A stretch of DNA of 64,000 nucleotides, from assembly GCA_021018995.1 (NCBI GenBank), contig CM037587.1, positions 91,385,251 through 91,449,250 on the forward strand, read 5' to 3'. This document shows positions 35,300-45,212 of this stretch, piece by piece; within the stretch, counting starts at the first letter, position 1, and each line of letters begins with the position of its first letter. The stretch comes from Chloranthus sessilifolius (lineage: Eukaryota; Streptophyta; Magnoliopsida; Chloranthales; Chloranthaceae). The position numbers were made by a program, and so were the translations under genes. A model generated the notes under the pieces. The model searched no databases. It saw nothing but the letters and a program-made list of their open reading frames with translations, and was not told the origin of the DNA.

Positions 35300-36260
35300 T
35301 GACGGGGACGCCACATACATGGACATTCGATTCGGACCACATCGTTTCTATCGGCGTTGGAAGAAGTGTAGAGGAAGCCCGAGTGCCGTAGCCTCAGAGG
35401 AGAAACGGACACAAACCGCGAGGAGAACAACGCCGCAGGAAATCCTCGCTCGAGCAAGCACTTAAAGTCGCTCAAGCGACAATAATCGTCGCGCGCGCGT
35501 GCTATGGCGACGATTTCAGACGCACGGGCAATCACTTAAGCTCGCTCGAGCCAGCCCTCGCGTGAGCAATGATAATTTTCGCTCGAGCGAGCTACGGTAC
35601 GGAATTTTATGCGAAAACTTCCTTTTTGTGTTTTATTAGTATTAGAATTCTTTTATTTCGAACTTAATTATTGGTAGCCTATATATAGAGGCTTGTAAAG
35701 ACTTTTAGTTAGTTGATTGATTATTTGAATGTTTTTATGCTTGAGTAATCTATGCCTGAGATGGGTTTGGTGTGAGGCCAAGGGAGTGATTCCCAAAGCC
35801 ATTGTTATCTTCTCTATTCTATTTGCTATTTTTCGATATGTGATTGCTTTCTAAAACCTTAGCCTAAGTGTTTCCTTGCTTTCCCAAAACCCTAAACCCT
35901 TTTAAAACCCTAATTCAAACATAGCCAACATCCGTTCCAAACCTTAAGTCTATTGCAAATCGCAAATCCCTTTCACAACCCAACTTGGAATCCGTGAATC
36001 TATATCGGACCGAAGACGAGTGCCTAAGCCTGGAAAAAGCTAGAGTTCTATCTCTAGGCCGATCTCGCCTCGACTCGAAAAGTACTTGCGCATTAGACTG
36101 GACCCTACCTGGATCGTGTGTGATCTACCCATCAAAATTTCTGCAAAACCCTAAAGGTATCAAAGATAATTTTGTGATTAGACTTGATTTAATTTCATTA
36201 ATTTCGGCAAAATCTGCATAAAAATCATATTCCGCATTTTAGGGTCGTTGTTCCGCGTCA
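35300..36260 (+). repeat. 3' LTR of element B
   Basis: Starts TGACGGGGACGCC, ends TTCCGCGTCA. It carries the same palindrome cluster (35447-35590), an exact copy at 35579. It differs from the 5' LTR by scattered, mostly C/T and G/A changes and a small insertion near 35890-35910. Confidence 0.9.
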
Positions 36261-36478
36261 TGTAATAGTACTTTCACATACTATTATGTTAGTCCTAATT
36301 ACAGGGTAGACAGTCTTTTTTCGAGTGACTGCTTCTGTAACCTATTTTGGAACTCTTGAAGAATAGTTAAACCTCGGTGAATCCGTGGACGCAGGCAATA
36401 TTGTCAAACCACATAAAATCGTGTTTTCTCTGTGTGATTGATTTGCATTCTTGGTTATTTTTGCTTTCTTTCTTAACA
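36261..36478 (+). repeat. 3' LTR of element C, right part
   Basis: Resumes TGTAATAGTACTTT and matches the 5' LTR from about 25218 to its end, closing ...TTCTTAACA. The TGTAA here and TATAA at 29600-29604 form element B's 5-bp duplication with one mismatch. Confidence 0.9.
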
Positions 36479-36755
36479 ATTATCATTGTCAAGATCCGCT
36501 GCTGTCCAAACCTGACGCCTTCGACAACCTTGTAGGACCAACAACAATGTAATCTGCTACTACCCAAAATCGACATCCTTAACCACCTACTGCCATAGAA
36601 TTAAATACAATCTGATCTGCTAATGCCGTAACGTTTCTTGACAATGTGTCACAACAGACCACAATATTCCCCAAAATTAGCAGGTTAGATCTTGACAATG
36701 GTACACCTACCTAATACACGAGAGAAGCACTTAGGAAATATATTCAAGCCACTAA

Positions 36756-37996
36756 GGGGCCGTTTGGATCTCCAGATTAAAAAGTCATTTTTTTTCTTCA
36801 TAAAAGGTTTCCATCCTGTGTTTGGGTATCAAAGGTCTGTGACCTTTTCCTGTTGACAGAAGTACCCATTTTAACTTAAAATGAGAATTTTTTAATTCCA
36901 CCAAAATAAGTTGAATTTTTTTCTCATCAAAATATGAGACAAATATGTCTCTACTATAAAACTTACCCTCACACCACAACCAATTCTACTAGCACCACCA
37001 CCGTCGCCACTATCACGACCACCACTATCACCACCTCCTTACCACAACCCCCTCCACCTCACCACCACCACACCACGATAATGACCACCACCACCACAGC
37101 CTCCACCACCATGGCCTCCACCTCGCAACCACCACCCACCACCACAACCGCCACCCCGACCATCGCCACACCACTCCCTCCTCCACACGACCACCACGAC
37201 TACCTCTACGACCATCACTACCTCTACCACCACCACCTTCACCTTTCCACCACTACATCTTCCTCACGACCGCCACCACCTCCTACCTCCACCACCACAC
37301 AACCACCACTGCCCCACCACCAACAACAACACAACCTCCACCTCACCACCACCACAACTTATACCAGCACCAGCACCACCACCTTCACCTCGCCACCACC
37401 ACCATCACCCCACCACCCACACCACCATTACTACCTTCTCCACGTGATCACCACCACCACATAACCAATACTAGCACCACCACTGCTACCATCACGTCCA
37501 CCCCGTCGCCACCACCCAGCCACCGCTGCCACCCCCATCACCTAACGACGTCCACCGCTAGAACCATCACCACCACCAGGACCACCAACTTCTCCACCAC
37601 GCCGCCGCCTCCATCACCACCACCTCCTCCTCCATCACTGCCACGCCACCACCTTCTCTGCCACACGTCCACCACCACCTCCTTCTCCATCACTACCACA
37701 CAACCACATCACTACCACCTCCTCTGCCACTACTGCACAACCACATCACCAACAGCACCTTATCCACTATGACCATACACATCTTCACCATCATCAAATA
37801 GTAGCCAAATGAGTCATTGGGAAGTTTCAAATGTTACCCAAACAAAAAAAAAAAATTAAAATTACTAGACACTAGAAAGCCTAAATGTTACCCAAACGAC
37901 AGACACCATAGTTCACAAATAAAATTGTTCACAAACAAATTTGTCTCTGGATTAAACTTTCCCCGAAGTAAAAAGTCACAAGATCCAAACGGGCCC
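36756..37996. mobile_element. PIF/Harbinger-type element with CCA-rich interior
   Basis: Inverted ends GGGGCCGTTTGGATCT and (reverse complement of the right end) GGGCCCGTTTGGATCT agree at 15 of 16 positions. Both sides are flanked by TAA (36753-36755 and 37997-37999), the 3-bp duplication of PIF/Harbinger/Tourist elements. No transposase. The internal 800 bp is CCA/CAC repeat. Confidence 0.82.
36970..37770. repeat. Imperfect (CCA)n/(CAC)n tract
   Basis: About 800 bp built almost wholly from CCA, CAC, ACC and close variants on the plus strand, so the minus strand is GGT-rich. The apparent Thr/Pro/His-rich frame at 36934-37464 is a by-product of the repeat, not a recognised protein. Confidence 0.9.
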
Positions 37997-38078
37997 TAAC
38001 TTCATGTTTGAGTGTATACAACATGGGAGATGCAATGAGGGTTATTTCTTGTACTTGATTTTGTAAAGGAACCAGAAG

Positions 38079-38277
38079 TCATGGTTTAAAATCTCAATTG
38101 GTATCGAATTGTTACTCCCTGTACACTCCGGTATTGGAGCCAGGCAATAGAAACGCCTGGTATTAACTCTTTTAGTTGCTTTCAGGGTTCATGCTAGCTG
38201 TAAAAACCAGCATAACAGTTTGTTACCGATGCCGCCCATGAGCAGTACTGTTACCAACACGGATATTTTAAACCTCA
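38079..38277. mobile_element. GATACGTATCG-type MITE, copy 3 (diverged)
   Basis: Ends TCATGGTTTAAAATCTC and GGATATTTTAAACCTCAAG match the family ends at 10223. The interior has lost most GATACGTATCG motifs; a separate inverted pair (CCAGGCAATAG / CGCCTGG) lies near 38140-38160. Confidence 0.5.
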
Positions 38278-38715
38278 AGTAAACTACCACAAAAGACCTT
38301 GCAACACAAACTCGTACCAAAATTTATCTTTATAGCTGAAACTATTCAATCCCTTTGGCACACCCTATTACCTATGATTCAGATAAGTGAAAATGTGTTT
38401 TATGCCAGCCGATTGCGAACAAATAAATTGCCAAATTTGAAGAGTCTTTGTTAAATGGCATTGCTCATCTATCCTGGACATGTGGAGGCTATCTTTTTAG
38501 ATAAGTACAATCATAAAAAGTTCATGATGACCATGATTAGCAGGAAAAATTACCCTATTACTCCTGGATACAAATGATAAATAATTTACAGAAGTGTAAC
38601 TAACACAATAAATAAAGATAAATTTTTGTTATCATTTGACAGAATCTTCATTTTGGTTTTCAAGATCTCGTTTGGAATACGAATACTTATTTGTGCACGA
38701 GTAATGTAGACATAG
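38278..38715. other. Intron sequence without recognised feature
   Basis: AT-rich; no ORF, repeat end or RNA gene recognised. Confidence 0.55.
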
Positions 38716-40351
38716 TCCAAGCTTCAAAATTTCGGATGAAACTGATGCATATCGTCTGATATGTATTTGCCATGACCCAAAATTCTACCTTATGACGAGG
38801 GCCTAGAATTTCATGTTATGACACCGTATGCTTGTTAAGGCGATAAGCGAACATACATACTATTCATAGCTCAACATAGAAATAAAGATCAAGGCATTTA
38901 TATATTAAATTAAATGGCTCAAGTAAAAGCGGAAAGTGTAGATGACAATTAATAATCTAATATCCTAACCATGCATCTAAGACATCGGAAGTTTCACGTA
39001 GGGTAAAACCGTCCCATACGTAAACCCATAAGATGTATGAAAACAAGAGCAGCTGGAAATGTGTCTCAAGAAAGTAAAAAGGCTAGAGTTAAAAGAACTA
39101 TCAAGGCTCATAATATTCTGTCGGATCTACGCCCTCATCCAAGTGGTAGTCGATGTCCTCATCTTCATAAGCCGCCTCCAGTGCAGCTGCCTTGACATCA
39201 TCAAAGGTAGAATGATCTATGTTCTCCCTTACAACTGCTAGATTTCGTAGGGTGAGTTTACTCAGTCACGTAAACTCAGTGGGTTGCACAATCGATCCAC
39301 CATAACTTACCCAGGTAGTCATGTGTGCAATCGCGTGAGTCGTAGTATTTTTGAAATAAAACCAAGCACCTTTATAAAATTACAATAATATCTACGAGTC
39401 TCATAACATACCATATCGAAACTGAAAGACATCATAGAATGAAATGTACATTATACATTTATTTCTTATTTCTTTTCCTATCATAGAAGAAAGTCCTTAC
39501 TTTCTTATCATATCGTATCTTAACATATTTATAAAAGAACTAAATAATTTAAGATGGATTGAGAGGCACTCACCTATTGAAGCGTGAATCAATTTTTGTG
39601 ATGATTTGGGTTGACAACGATCGGATTCGGAGCGTCGATTGCTCGAGTCTTTTCGCAAGTAATATTCTCTTACGATGAAACTATCGCAGCGATGAGGAAC
39701 CTCGATAGGGAGGTGATTAACCTCTAGAAAAGAAAGCTCGGCCGTCGTTATAATGGTGGATCGAACTCGTGGTGTTGCTCGGTCATGGATCTCGTTCAAA
39801 GGTGAGACGGTGGTGCACAGTGACTGTGCTTTTGTAGAGAAGAGAAAACAAGAGAGACGGGTGAGAGAGGGAATGAAGTAGAGATTTCTAATTCTCTCTA
39901 GGTTTCCCATTTATATACAAGTGGTACTTAGAGAAAGTCCGAATGGGCGAGTTAATTACCCCAAAAAGGTACGAGTGTTTAAGGACTCTGATTGCAAATC
40001 AATTCCATGAATAATGGAATTTAATTACCTTAGATGTTTTAATGTACTAGGTCTCTTGGGATTCGGTTACCATTCTTGTGGAAACCGGATCTTATTTAGA
40101 ATTTTCTTAATTTAGTTGTAAGGGTTACGATACGGTATGCACACAAATACCGATCTTGATGCTTCACCCATCTATTACCATTAAACAGGATCAAAATAGA
40201 CCCGTGTCATAACAGTATTGCTTTCAGAGGTCAACGGGTCGATAATTGAATGTGTTGATCAATGCATTACCAATGTATCGTCCAAAACCAAAACATATCG
40301 GTTTTGGAGCTGGCCAATACATATCGGAAAACCAATATTTTGAATCTTGGA
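38716..40351. mobile_element. GATACGTATCG-type MITE, copy 4, split by a solo LTR
   Basis: Left end TCCAAGCTTCAAAATTTCGG and right end CCAATATTTTGAATCTTGG are inverted relatives. ATCGTCTGATATGTAT on the left and ATGTATCGTCC, CATATCGG on the right show the family interior. The 1.4-kb LTR at 38814-40214 separates the halves. Confidence 0.55.
38814..40214 (-). mobile_element. Solo LTR, probably Ty3/gypsy
   Basis: 1,401 bp with inverted ends TGTTATGACAC and GTGTCATAACA. On the minus strand a TATATAAATGGG box (near 39912) precedes a pyrimidine-rich leader, giving the orientation. No internal domain follows on either side. The bases flanking it (TTTCA left, GTATT right) do not form a duplication. 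The 137-codon minus frame at 39497-39910 lies in the leader and has no recognised domain. Confidence 0.7.
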
Positions 40352-40597
40352 TAGCCAGATCATGATGATAATGATTATAAGACCACAATGGTGATGACTT
40401 GGTGGTATCGTAGGGGTTATACAGCTGAAGTTGTGGAGTCTAGTGTTTTTAAATTAAACCTCGCTTAACTTTCAAAACGAAAATGCTTATTTGAGTACAT
40501 TATAATAGATCAGCCAGGGCGATGATGGTGGTGGTGGGATTGTAATATGACACCTGTTTTCCCTTATCCTCAGTTTGAATCTATTTGAATTTTTCAG

Positions 40598-40779
40598 GGA
40601 CAACCAGGATAAAGAACTTAGATAGTAACATCGACGCCTTGAATGTGAAGCTTACCAAAGAAGACTTGCAAGAAATCTCCGATGCCGTTCCTATTGATGA
40701 AGTGGCGGGTCTTAGAGTAAGTGAAAAAATTTACATGCACTCTTGGAAGTTCTCAAATACACCAGTAAAAGATAATTAG
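40598..40779 (+). CDS. Aldo-keto reductase, last exon
   Basis: This exon completes the gene begun at 762. The donor at 2993 leaves phase 1 after the first base of a Gly codon, and this exon starts with the two bases that restore it after a pyrimidine-rich tract and AG (40596-40597). It encodes the conserved C-terminal cofactor-binding block (TTRIKNLDSNIDAL, then LTKEDLQEISDAVP and DEVAG) and the WKF..TP tail common in the family, then TAG. There are no frame breaks. Downstream, 40780-40990 is probably 3' UTR; no strong AATAAA is present. Production of this exon in the mRNA requires removal of a 37.6-kb intron, which is inferred, not shown. Confidence 0.9.
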
Positions 40780-40872
40780 ATCGAGGTTATTGACATGCTC
40801 AACATGGCTGGAACAGAGATATCATTACCCATCAAGTCAATTATCCATTGAGCATTAAATGTTTTCTTTTAG

Positions 40873-40892
40873 TGTGTGTGTGTGTGTGTGTG
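40873..40892. repeat. (GT)n microsatellite
   Basis: About ten GT units in the probable 3' UTR or immediate downstream flank of the reductase gene. Confidence 0.95.
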
Positions 40893-40991
40893 AGATATCA
40901 ATGTATTGAATTTGAACTCAAATAGTTGGGTATTGAAGTTTATGATTTTAAGGTGAGTTAGTCCTTTGATTACTGTAATCTTACAATGTAA

Positions 40992-41150
40992 GAGTGATGG
41001 CAAGTGCTGTCCACCAAAAGCGACAGGTTGCAGGTTCGAGACCAGGAACCAGCCTTTCCAAAATGGGGTAAGGCTGCTTACCATCAACCTCTGCGAGATC
41101 CCGCTGAAAGTGGGAGCCTTGTGTACTGGTTACAACCATTTTTTACGAAG
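40992..41150 (+). mobile_element. Au-like SINE
   Basis: Carries a box B-like GGTTCGAGACC (near 41032), then GGGGTAAGGCTGC and a GTGGGAGCCTTGTGTACTGG block ending in a T run, the recognisable order of angiosperm Au SINEs. Flanked by TACAATGTAA (40982-40991) and TAAAATGTAA (41151-41160), a 10-bp duplication with one mismatch. It lies about 210 bp after the reductase stop codon. Confidence 0.85.
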
Positions 41151-41160
41151 TAAAATGTAA

Positions 41161-42490
41161 TTCTAGGTTTGGCTAATAGCACAAATGTAACAGAGCTTAG
41201 AGTACAACAACAGCCTTTTCCCCCTCAATTCTGCAGCACTCCTATCCTCAAATTCAGCAGCAACCCATTAGGCCCAAGCAATAGTGGAGTCATTTTCGTC
41301 TTCTCCACAAGTGTTTTGGGAACGGTGACAATATTGGATTCCCTCAAATGAGAATTGACAAAAAAAATTCTCAATTTCTTGTCCTCAAGTTTGAAAACCA
41401 TGGTTTTGAGTGAGATGAAGCTTTCTTCTCACAAAAGGTCTAGTGGTCAGCATAATAAGGTGTCAGTCAGGTAGAGAGAGCCTTCTACTCATTTTATCCT
41501 AGCAAAGTGGATATCCACCTATTTCAGGGGCCCTGAAAATCTGTCAAGTTTAATTTAGAGGGAATTCATGTGAAGATATTCATAAGCTTGATTATTTTTT
41601 TGGTTGTCTGTTAGGAGTCGATCCCTTTGATGGTGTTCTATTTGAGCACCACATGGAGATGTTTCAGTGTCACGTAGGCATGTACAAGGTCGATCCAAGA
41701 TCATATAAAAAAGTCATTTTAATAACCATTTATCACATGGATCAATAGTTGTTAGACGGTGACCTGAAAAATCTAGTCACCATTAATCTTTCTACCTTAA
41801 ACTAAGGGCATACTCTTTTTCTAACACCCCTAGGGAGAGTTGAATTCTAGGAGGAACCAATGTCTGCATGGCATTTTCAATGACACTCATCAGCTTAGAA
41901 GGTCACAATTGTAGGGTAGGGTTCAATGTCTGCGATCAAGTGGTAGTGGACGGCATCGTAGAGATTGAATCCCATTATCACAAATTTTGATCGATCAGCA
42001 ATCTTAGCTCATGAACAAGTCTAACTATCAATGTTACATTAATGGATAATTCAAGATACTAAAAGTAATATCAGTGGATCTTTTTTTATTGATGATCTCA
42101 AAGTGATAAATTCTTTCATCAGGTCAAAAGAAAGAAATTGATGATCTAGTTCGTTTCTTTGCTTAACAAATTTCTAATTGCTTCTTCTTGACTTGGTGAA
42201 CTAGTGTTAGCTTGTCTATCTTTGAAAATGTTTAACAATTAGTTAAGCGATTACACCTAGCAAATAACCCCTTGTATTAGCTATAATCTTACACCAAAGA
42301 TCCTCCAAACATCTTCGGTATTAGGCACCGTTTTCCGGTAAGCTTCCCATATTCTGAAAGAAGCACCTTTCAGCGCTCAGTATGCCAAGTTATCATTTCC
42401 ATTGTTTGTGGATTGGCAAGTCACGCACGCTTCTTCGTTCCACAGCTGAAATGTCCCCGGTGTTACTAGGTGAAGTTCAATCATTTCGGC
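41161..42490. other. Intergenic, no recognised feature
   Basis: No conserved ORF, LTR end or tRNA seen. The Gln/Pro-containing 60-codon frame at 41169 has no recognised domain. Confidence 0.55.
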
Positions 42491-42753
42491 TGTGTTTGGA
42501 TAGCTTTCTATTAGCTCATTCCTTTCAGAGTAGGGTCCCCCAACTCCTTGCTAACTCTCTGTAAAGTAGGATTTCCCTGTTTCAGCAATTCTCTCCTGCT
42601 CTCGACTCATTCCTTGCCAGAGCAGATTTTATTTGTTCTGGCAGAGGGTAGGAGGTAGCTGCTTTGTGGGGAGGTAGCAAAGAGATGGGGGACAGCTAAA
42701 GCAAGTCTATCTAGCTCTGGCAGGGAGCTAACAAAGAGCTATGCTAACTGCAC
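42491..42753. mobile_element. Fold-back MITE 1
   Basis: Left GTTTGGATAGCTTTCTATTAG and the reverse complement of the right end, GTTAGCATAGCTCTTTGTTAG, match at most positions and both run on into CTC. Non-coding, pyrimidine-rich on one half and purine-rich on the other, so the whole can fold back. Confidence 0.55.
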
Positions 42754-42760
42754 CCTTAAC

Positions 42761-43072
42761 TTGTGTTTGGCATTGCTTTTTGGGAGAGTAGAAAAGATCA
42801 TCAGTTGTTCTTTGTTATTGCAAAGAAATGTAGGGAGAGAGAGAAAATGGTTGGAAGAAAATAAAATGGAGGTTCTTTGAAATAGGAAAACTAACCTTCT
42901 TTAAAAGAGCATGATTTTTCATGTTCTTTTAAAGACATTGTTTTTCATGTTTCAAAGAGTAGCCTCCCTTTTTTCCTTCCGTTAATCCTTCTCTCTCCCC
43001 ATATTCAGTCGGAAAAGCAAATAGCAACAACAATTCTTTTTTACTCTTCTAAAAAGCAATGCCAAAGACAAC
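42761..43072. mobile_element. Fold-back MITE 2
   Basis: Starts TTGTGTTTGGCATTGCTTTT and ends AAAAGCAATGCCAAAGACAA, a near-perfect inverted pair. The inner part (about 42875-42960) is also inverted (TTCTTTAAAAGAGCATGA against TCATGTTCTTTTAAAGA), so nearly the whole 310 bp forms a hairpin. CCTTA precedes (42754-42758) and follows, but the target duplication is unclear. Confidence 0.75.
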
Positions 43073-43531
43073 CTTACTCTCCCAAGGTTCTTGTGCAAAG
43101 TTGTCAAAGCCATCTATATGGTTCTGCTGATCCATCTGAAGTCAAGCGTTGTAAAGCGCTCCATCATAGATGAGTTACGCCGTTTCTTCTTTGAGGGCAA
43201 AGGGATGAAGCTACGTGATAGGAAGTTCGCCTAAAAATCACTCGTTAGAGGATCTTAACCATCTTATGTGCACTCTAAAACTAATGGGTGTTCATTATAT
43301 GATATTATAGAAAGAGGGCGAGGACTATGCATCGAGCATAGAGATATATCTATTGATATGGGCATGTAGTGCCTTTTTGTGAAGTGACCAGTGTTGCTTT
43401 ATAATCATTTCACCACGTTTTAACTACGATTATCTTTCTTTTCAAAAAATTTGATAACATTTTCTAAATACCCTGCGCCTAACTATGTGAGAGTCAAAAC
43501 CCCACCAACCTACCTCTTTTACACTAAAGGG
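43073..43531. other. Intergenic, no confident feature
   Basis: A short frame near 43090-43230 faintly resembles the end of a LINE reverse-transcriptase ORF, but is too short and broken to call. Confidence 0.4.
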
Positions 43532-43805
43532 ATGTTAGCGCTTCTCTCTCGGGGTGTCAGCGCATCTCCTCGTTATCGAGGTGTTAGCACTTCGCTATCG
43601 AGGTGTAAACGCCTCACTATCGAGATGTCAACACTTTTCTCCCGGGGTATCAGCGCCTCACCATCGAGGTGTCAATGCTTCACTCTCAGTGTGTCAACGT
43701 TTTGCTAACGGGGTATTAGCGCTTCGCCTCACTACCTGGGTGTCAGCGTTTTACTAATAGGGTGCCAACGCCTCACTATCGAAGTGTCAACGCTTCTCTC
43801 CTGAA
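43532..43805. repeat. Minisatellite, about 23-bp unit, about 12 copies
   Basis: The unit GTGTCAACGCYTCACTATCG, with variants, starts near 43532, 43556, 43583, 43605, 43628, 43650, 43672, 43697, 43718, 43742, 43766 and 43788. Reading frames across it give Ser/Arg/Cys-rich repeats that are by-products. Confidence 0.88.
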
Positions 43806-45190
43806 CTGCCAACTGTCACGGGGGCACAGCCCGACACCGGCTGTCATGCCCGTGCGGCGCCTCCCTGTCACAACAATGAGATCAGTCTAACCCTCAACCA
43901 ACTCTGAATAAAGTTTGAAGATTTAGAGGGCTTCTTTGGAATAGTGGCTCCTATACATAATTTTTTCCTACACAATTTTCCTCTACACATTTTCCCCTAT
44001 GCAATTTCCTTATGCACGATTTACACGATTCTTCAGGTAATTCATTAGTTCTTAATTTTCTGGTTCTAATTCTTATATTCTAAAACTAGTTTCTTTTTTT
44101 TAATTCTAGTTCTAGATTTAGATTCTAGCCCTCTAAGTTCTTAAATTCTAAATCTTAGATCTTAGGTTTTAATCTAAATTTCTAATTTACTAGCTCTAGT
44201 TCTTAATTACTAGAGCCAAGCCTTAGCTTTAGCTTCTTAATTTCTCTTTCTGATTTTAGGCTTTAAATTTTAGTTCATAGTTTCGATTCTAATTTTTTAG
44301 TCCCAAATTCTATTCTAAAATTCTAAAACTTAGGATTTTGATCTTCAATCTTTATCTCTAGGTTCTAAATTTTAGTTTCGATTTCAATCCCAGAATCATA
44401 GGTTTTTTAATTCTAGATTTCTTATTCATAGTTCTTAATTTTTTTAAATCTTTTAAAATTTATAATTTTGATCTCTAAATCTATAATTCCTAATTTTAAA
44501 ATCAAATTTTCAATCCCTAGCCATCCGATTTGCCCAAGGGAACTTACGGAGGATACTCGGAAACAGGGCCGATCCTCCTTAACATAACGGGCCAAAACCC
44601 TTTTTTTAGATTTTTAGTAAAATTAGTATATTTGCTTTAATTAGAATTTTAGTAGAATTAGCATATTTTTAATTAGTTAAAATTTTAGTAAAATTAACAT
44701 ATTTGTATTCCTAGTACAATTAGAAGACTTAATTAATTAGACCTTTAATAAGTTTAAAATATTTAAATTAATTAGACTTCTAATAAGATTAGAAGACTAG
44801 ATTAATTAAATTTCTAATAGGATTAGGAGACCTTTTTCAGACTCCTAGTAGATTAGGAGACCAAGTTAATTAAAATCCCAGTAGGAATAGAAAAATCAAA
44901 CTAGTTAGACTAAAGGCAACCCACAGCTGCTGACGTTCGCCGGCGGACGATTCAGTAAAGGAGTTCAACCTGCAAGCCCCCGCTCCCTTTAAAGCGTGAT
45001 CAGTAACGTGTTGCAGCGTCGATCAATATCTGCAGCTGGCGATCGCATCTTCTCAGGTATTCTTCATTTAGAATTTGTCTCTTTAATTTCAGCATTTAAT
45101 ATTTCCTAATTTATTACTCCATCATCGCCTTTGTCAGAGTCCACTTGGATCGAATTGGGTCATTCTTTCTGAGGACTGAAAGAAACTCAG
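43806..45190. repeat. AT-rich degenerate TCTAA/TTAGA repeats
   Basis: 44040-44520 is built from ATTCTAG/TTCTAAT-like words. 44610-44890 repeats an AATTAGAAGACTTAATTAAT-like phrase with changes, about six times. 43806-44040 and 44900-45190 show no recognised feature; the latter may be leader of element E. Confidence 0.55.
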
Positions 45191-45212
45191 GAAAAGTGCG
45201 TACCAACACCAG

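Larger units (their letters stand above)
29605..36260 (+). mobile_element. Element B: Ty3/gypsy chromovirus nested in element C
   Basis: 6,656 bp with LTRs of 956 and 961 bp, a Met-tRNA primer site at 30565 and a purine tract GGTCCAGGGGAAT before the 3' LTR. It is the same family as element A: equivalent gag-pol order, alignable RT, RNase H, integrase and chromodomain, and the same LTR palindrome. Frameshifts and stops are scattered through it. Confidence 0.92.
25035..36478 (+). mobile_element. Element C: Ty1/copia (Tork/Tnt1-like), split by element B
   Basis: LTRs start TGTTGATATGTGG. Without element B the copy is about 4.8 kb. Order gag, protease, integrase, RT, RNase H is that of copia. 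The candidate duplication is (G/A)TTAT at 25030-25034 and 36479-36483. Its 3' LTR is cut after 29604 by the 6.7-kb element B and resumes at 36261. Multiple stops make it defective. Confidence 0.9.
2993..40597 (+). other. Giant last intron of the aldo-keto reductase gene (37,605 bp)
   Basis: It begins GTAAAC at 2993 and ends TTTTTCAG at 40597. The other introns of the gene are 739, 155, 422 and 122 bp. Almost all the excess is identifiable transposon sequence (elements listed separately), with direct repeats proving insertion for several. Removing them would leave an intron of a few kilobases at most. The major coding elements A, C and B lie in the same orientation as the gene. Confidence 0.85.

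Noticed and set aside
36934..37464. 176-codon Thr/Pro/His-rich open frame
   Set aside because: It is a translation of the CCA/CAC repeat; both strands are open because of composition, and no domain is present.
39497..39910. 137-codon minus-strand frame
   Set aside because: It lies inside the solo LTR leader and has no recognisable domain.
40585..40779. Independent 64-codon gene
   Set aside because: It is the last exon of the aldo-keto reductase, as phase and conserved motifs show.
43090..43230. LINE reverse-transcriptase end
   Set aside because: Resemblance is limited to a few residues in a short frame; no catalytic motif.
43451..43757. Ser/Cys-rich peptide frames over the minisatellite
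   Set aside because: They are by-products of the 23-bp repeat in two frames.
43532..43805. CRISPR-like array
   Set aside because: Units are contiguous and variable with no spacers; the setting is a plant genome.
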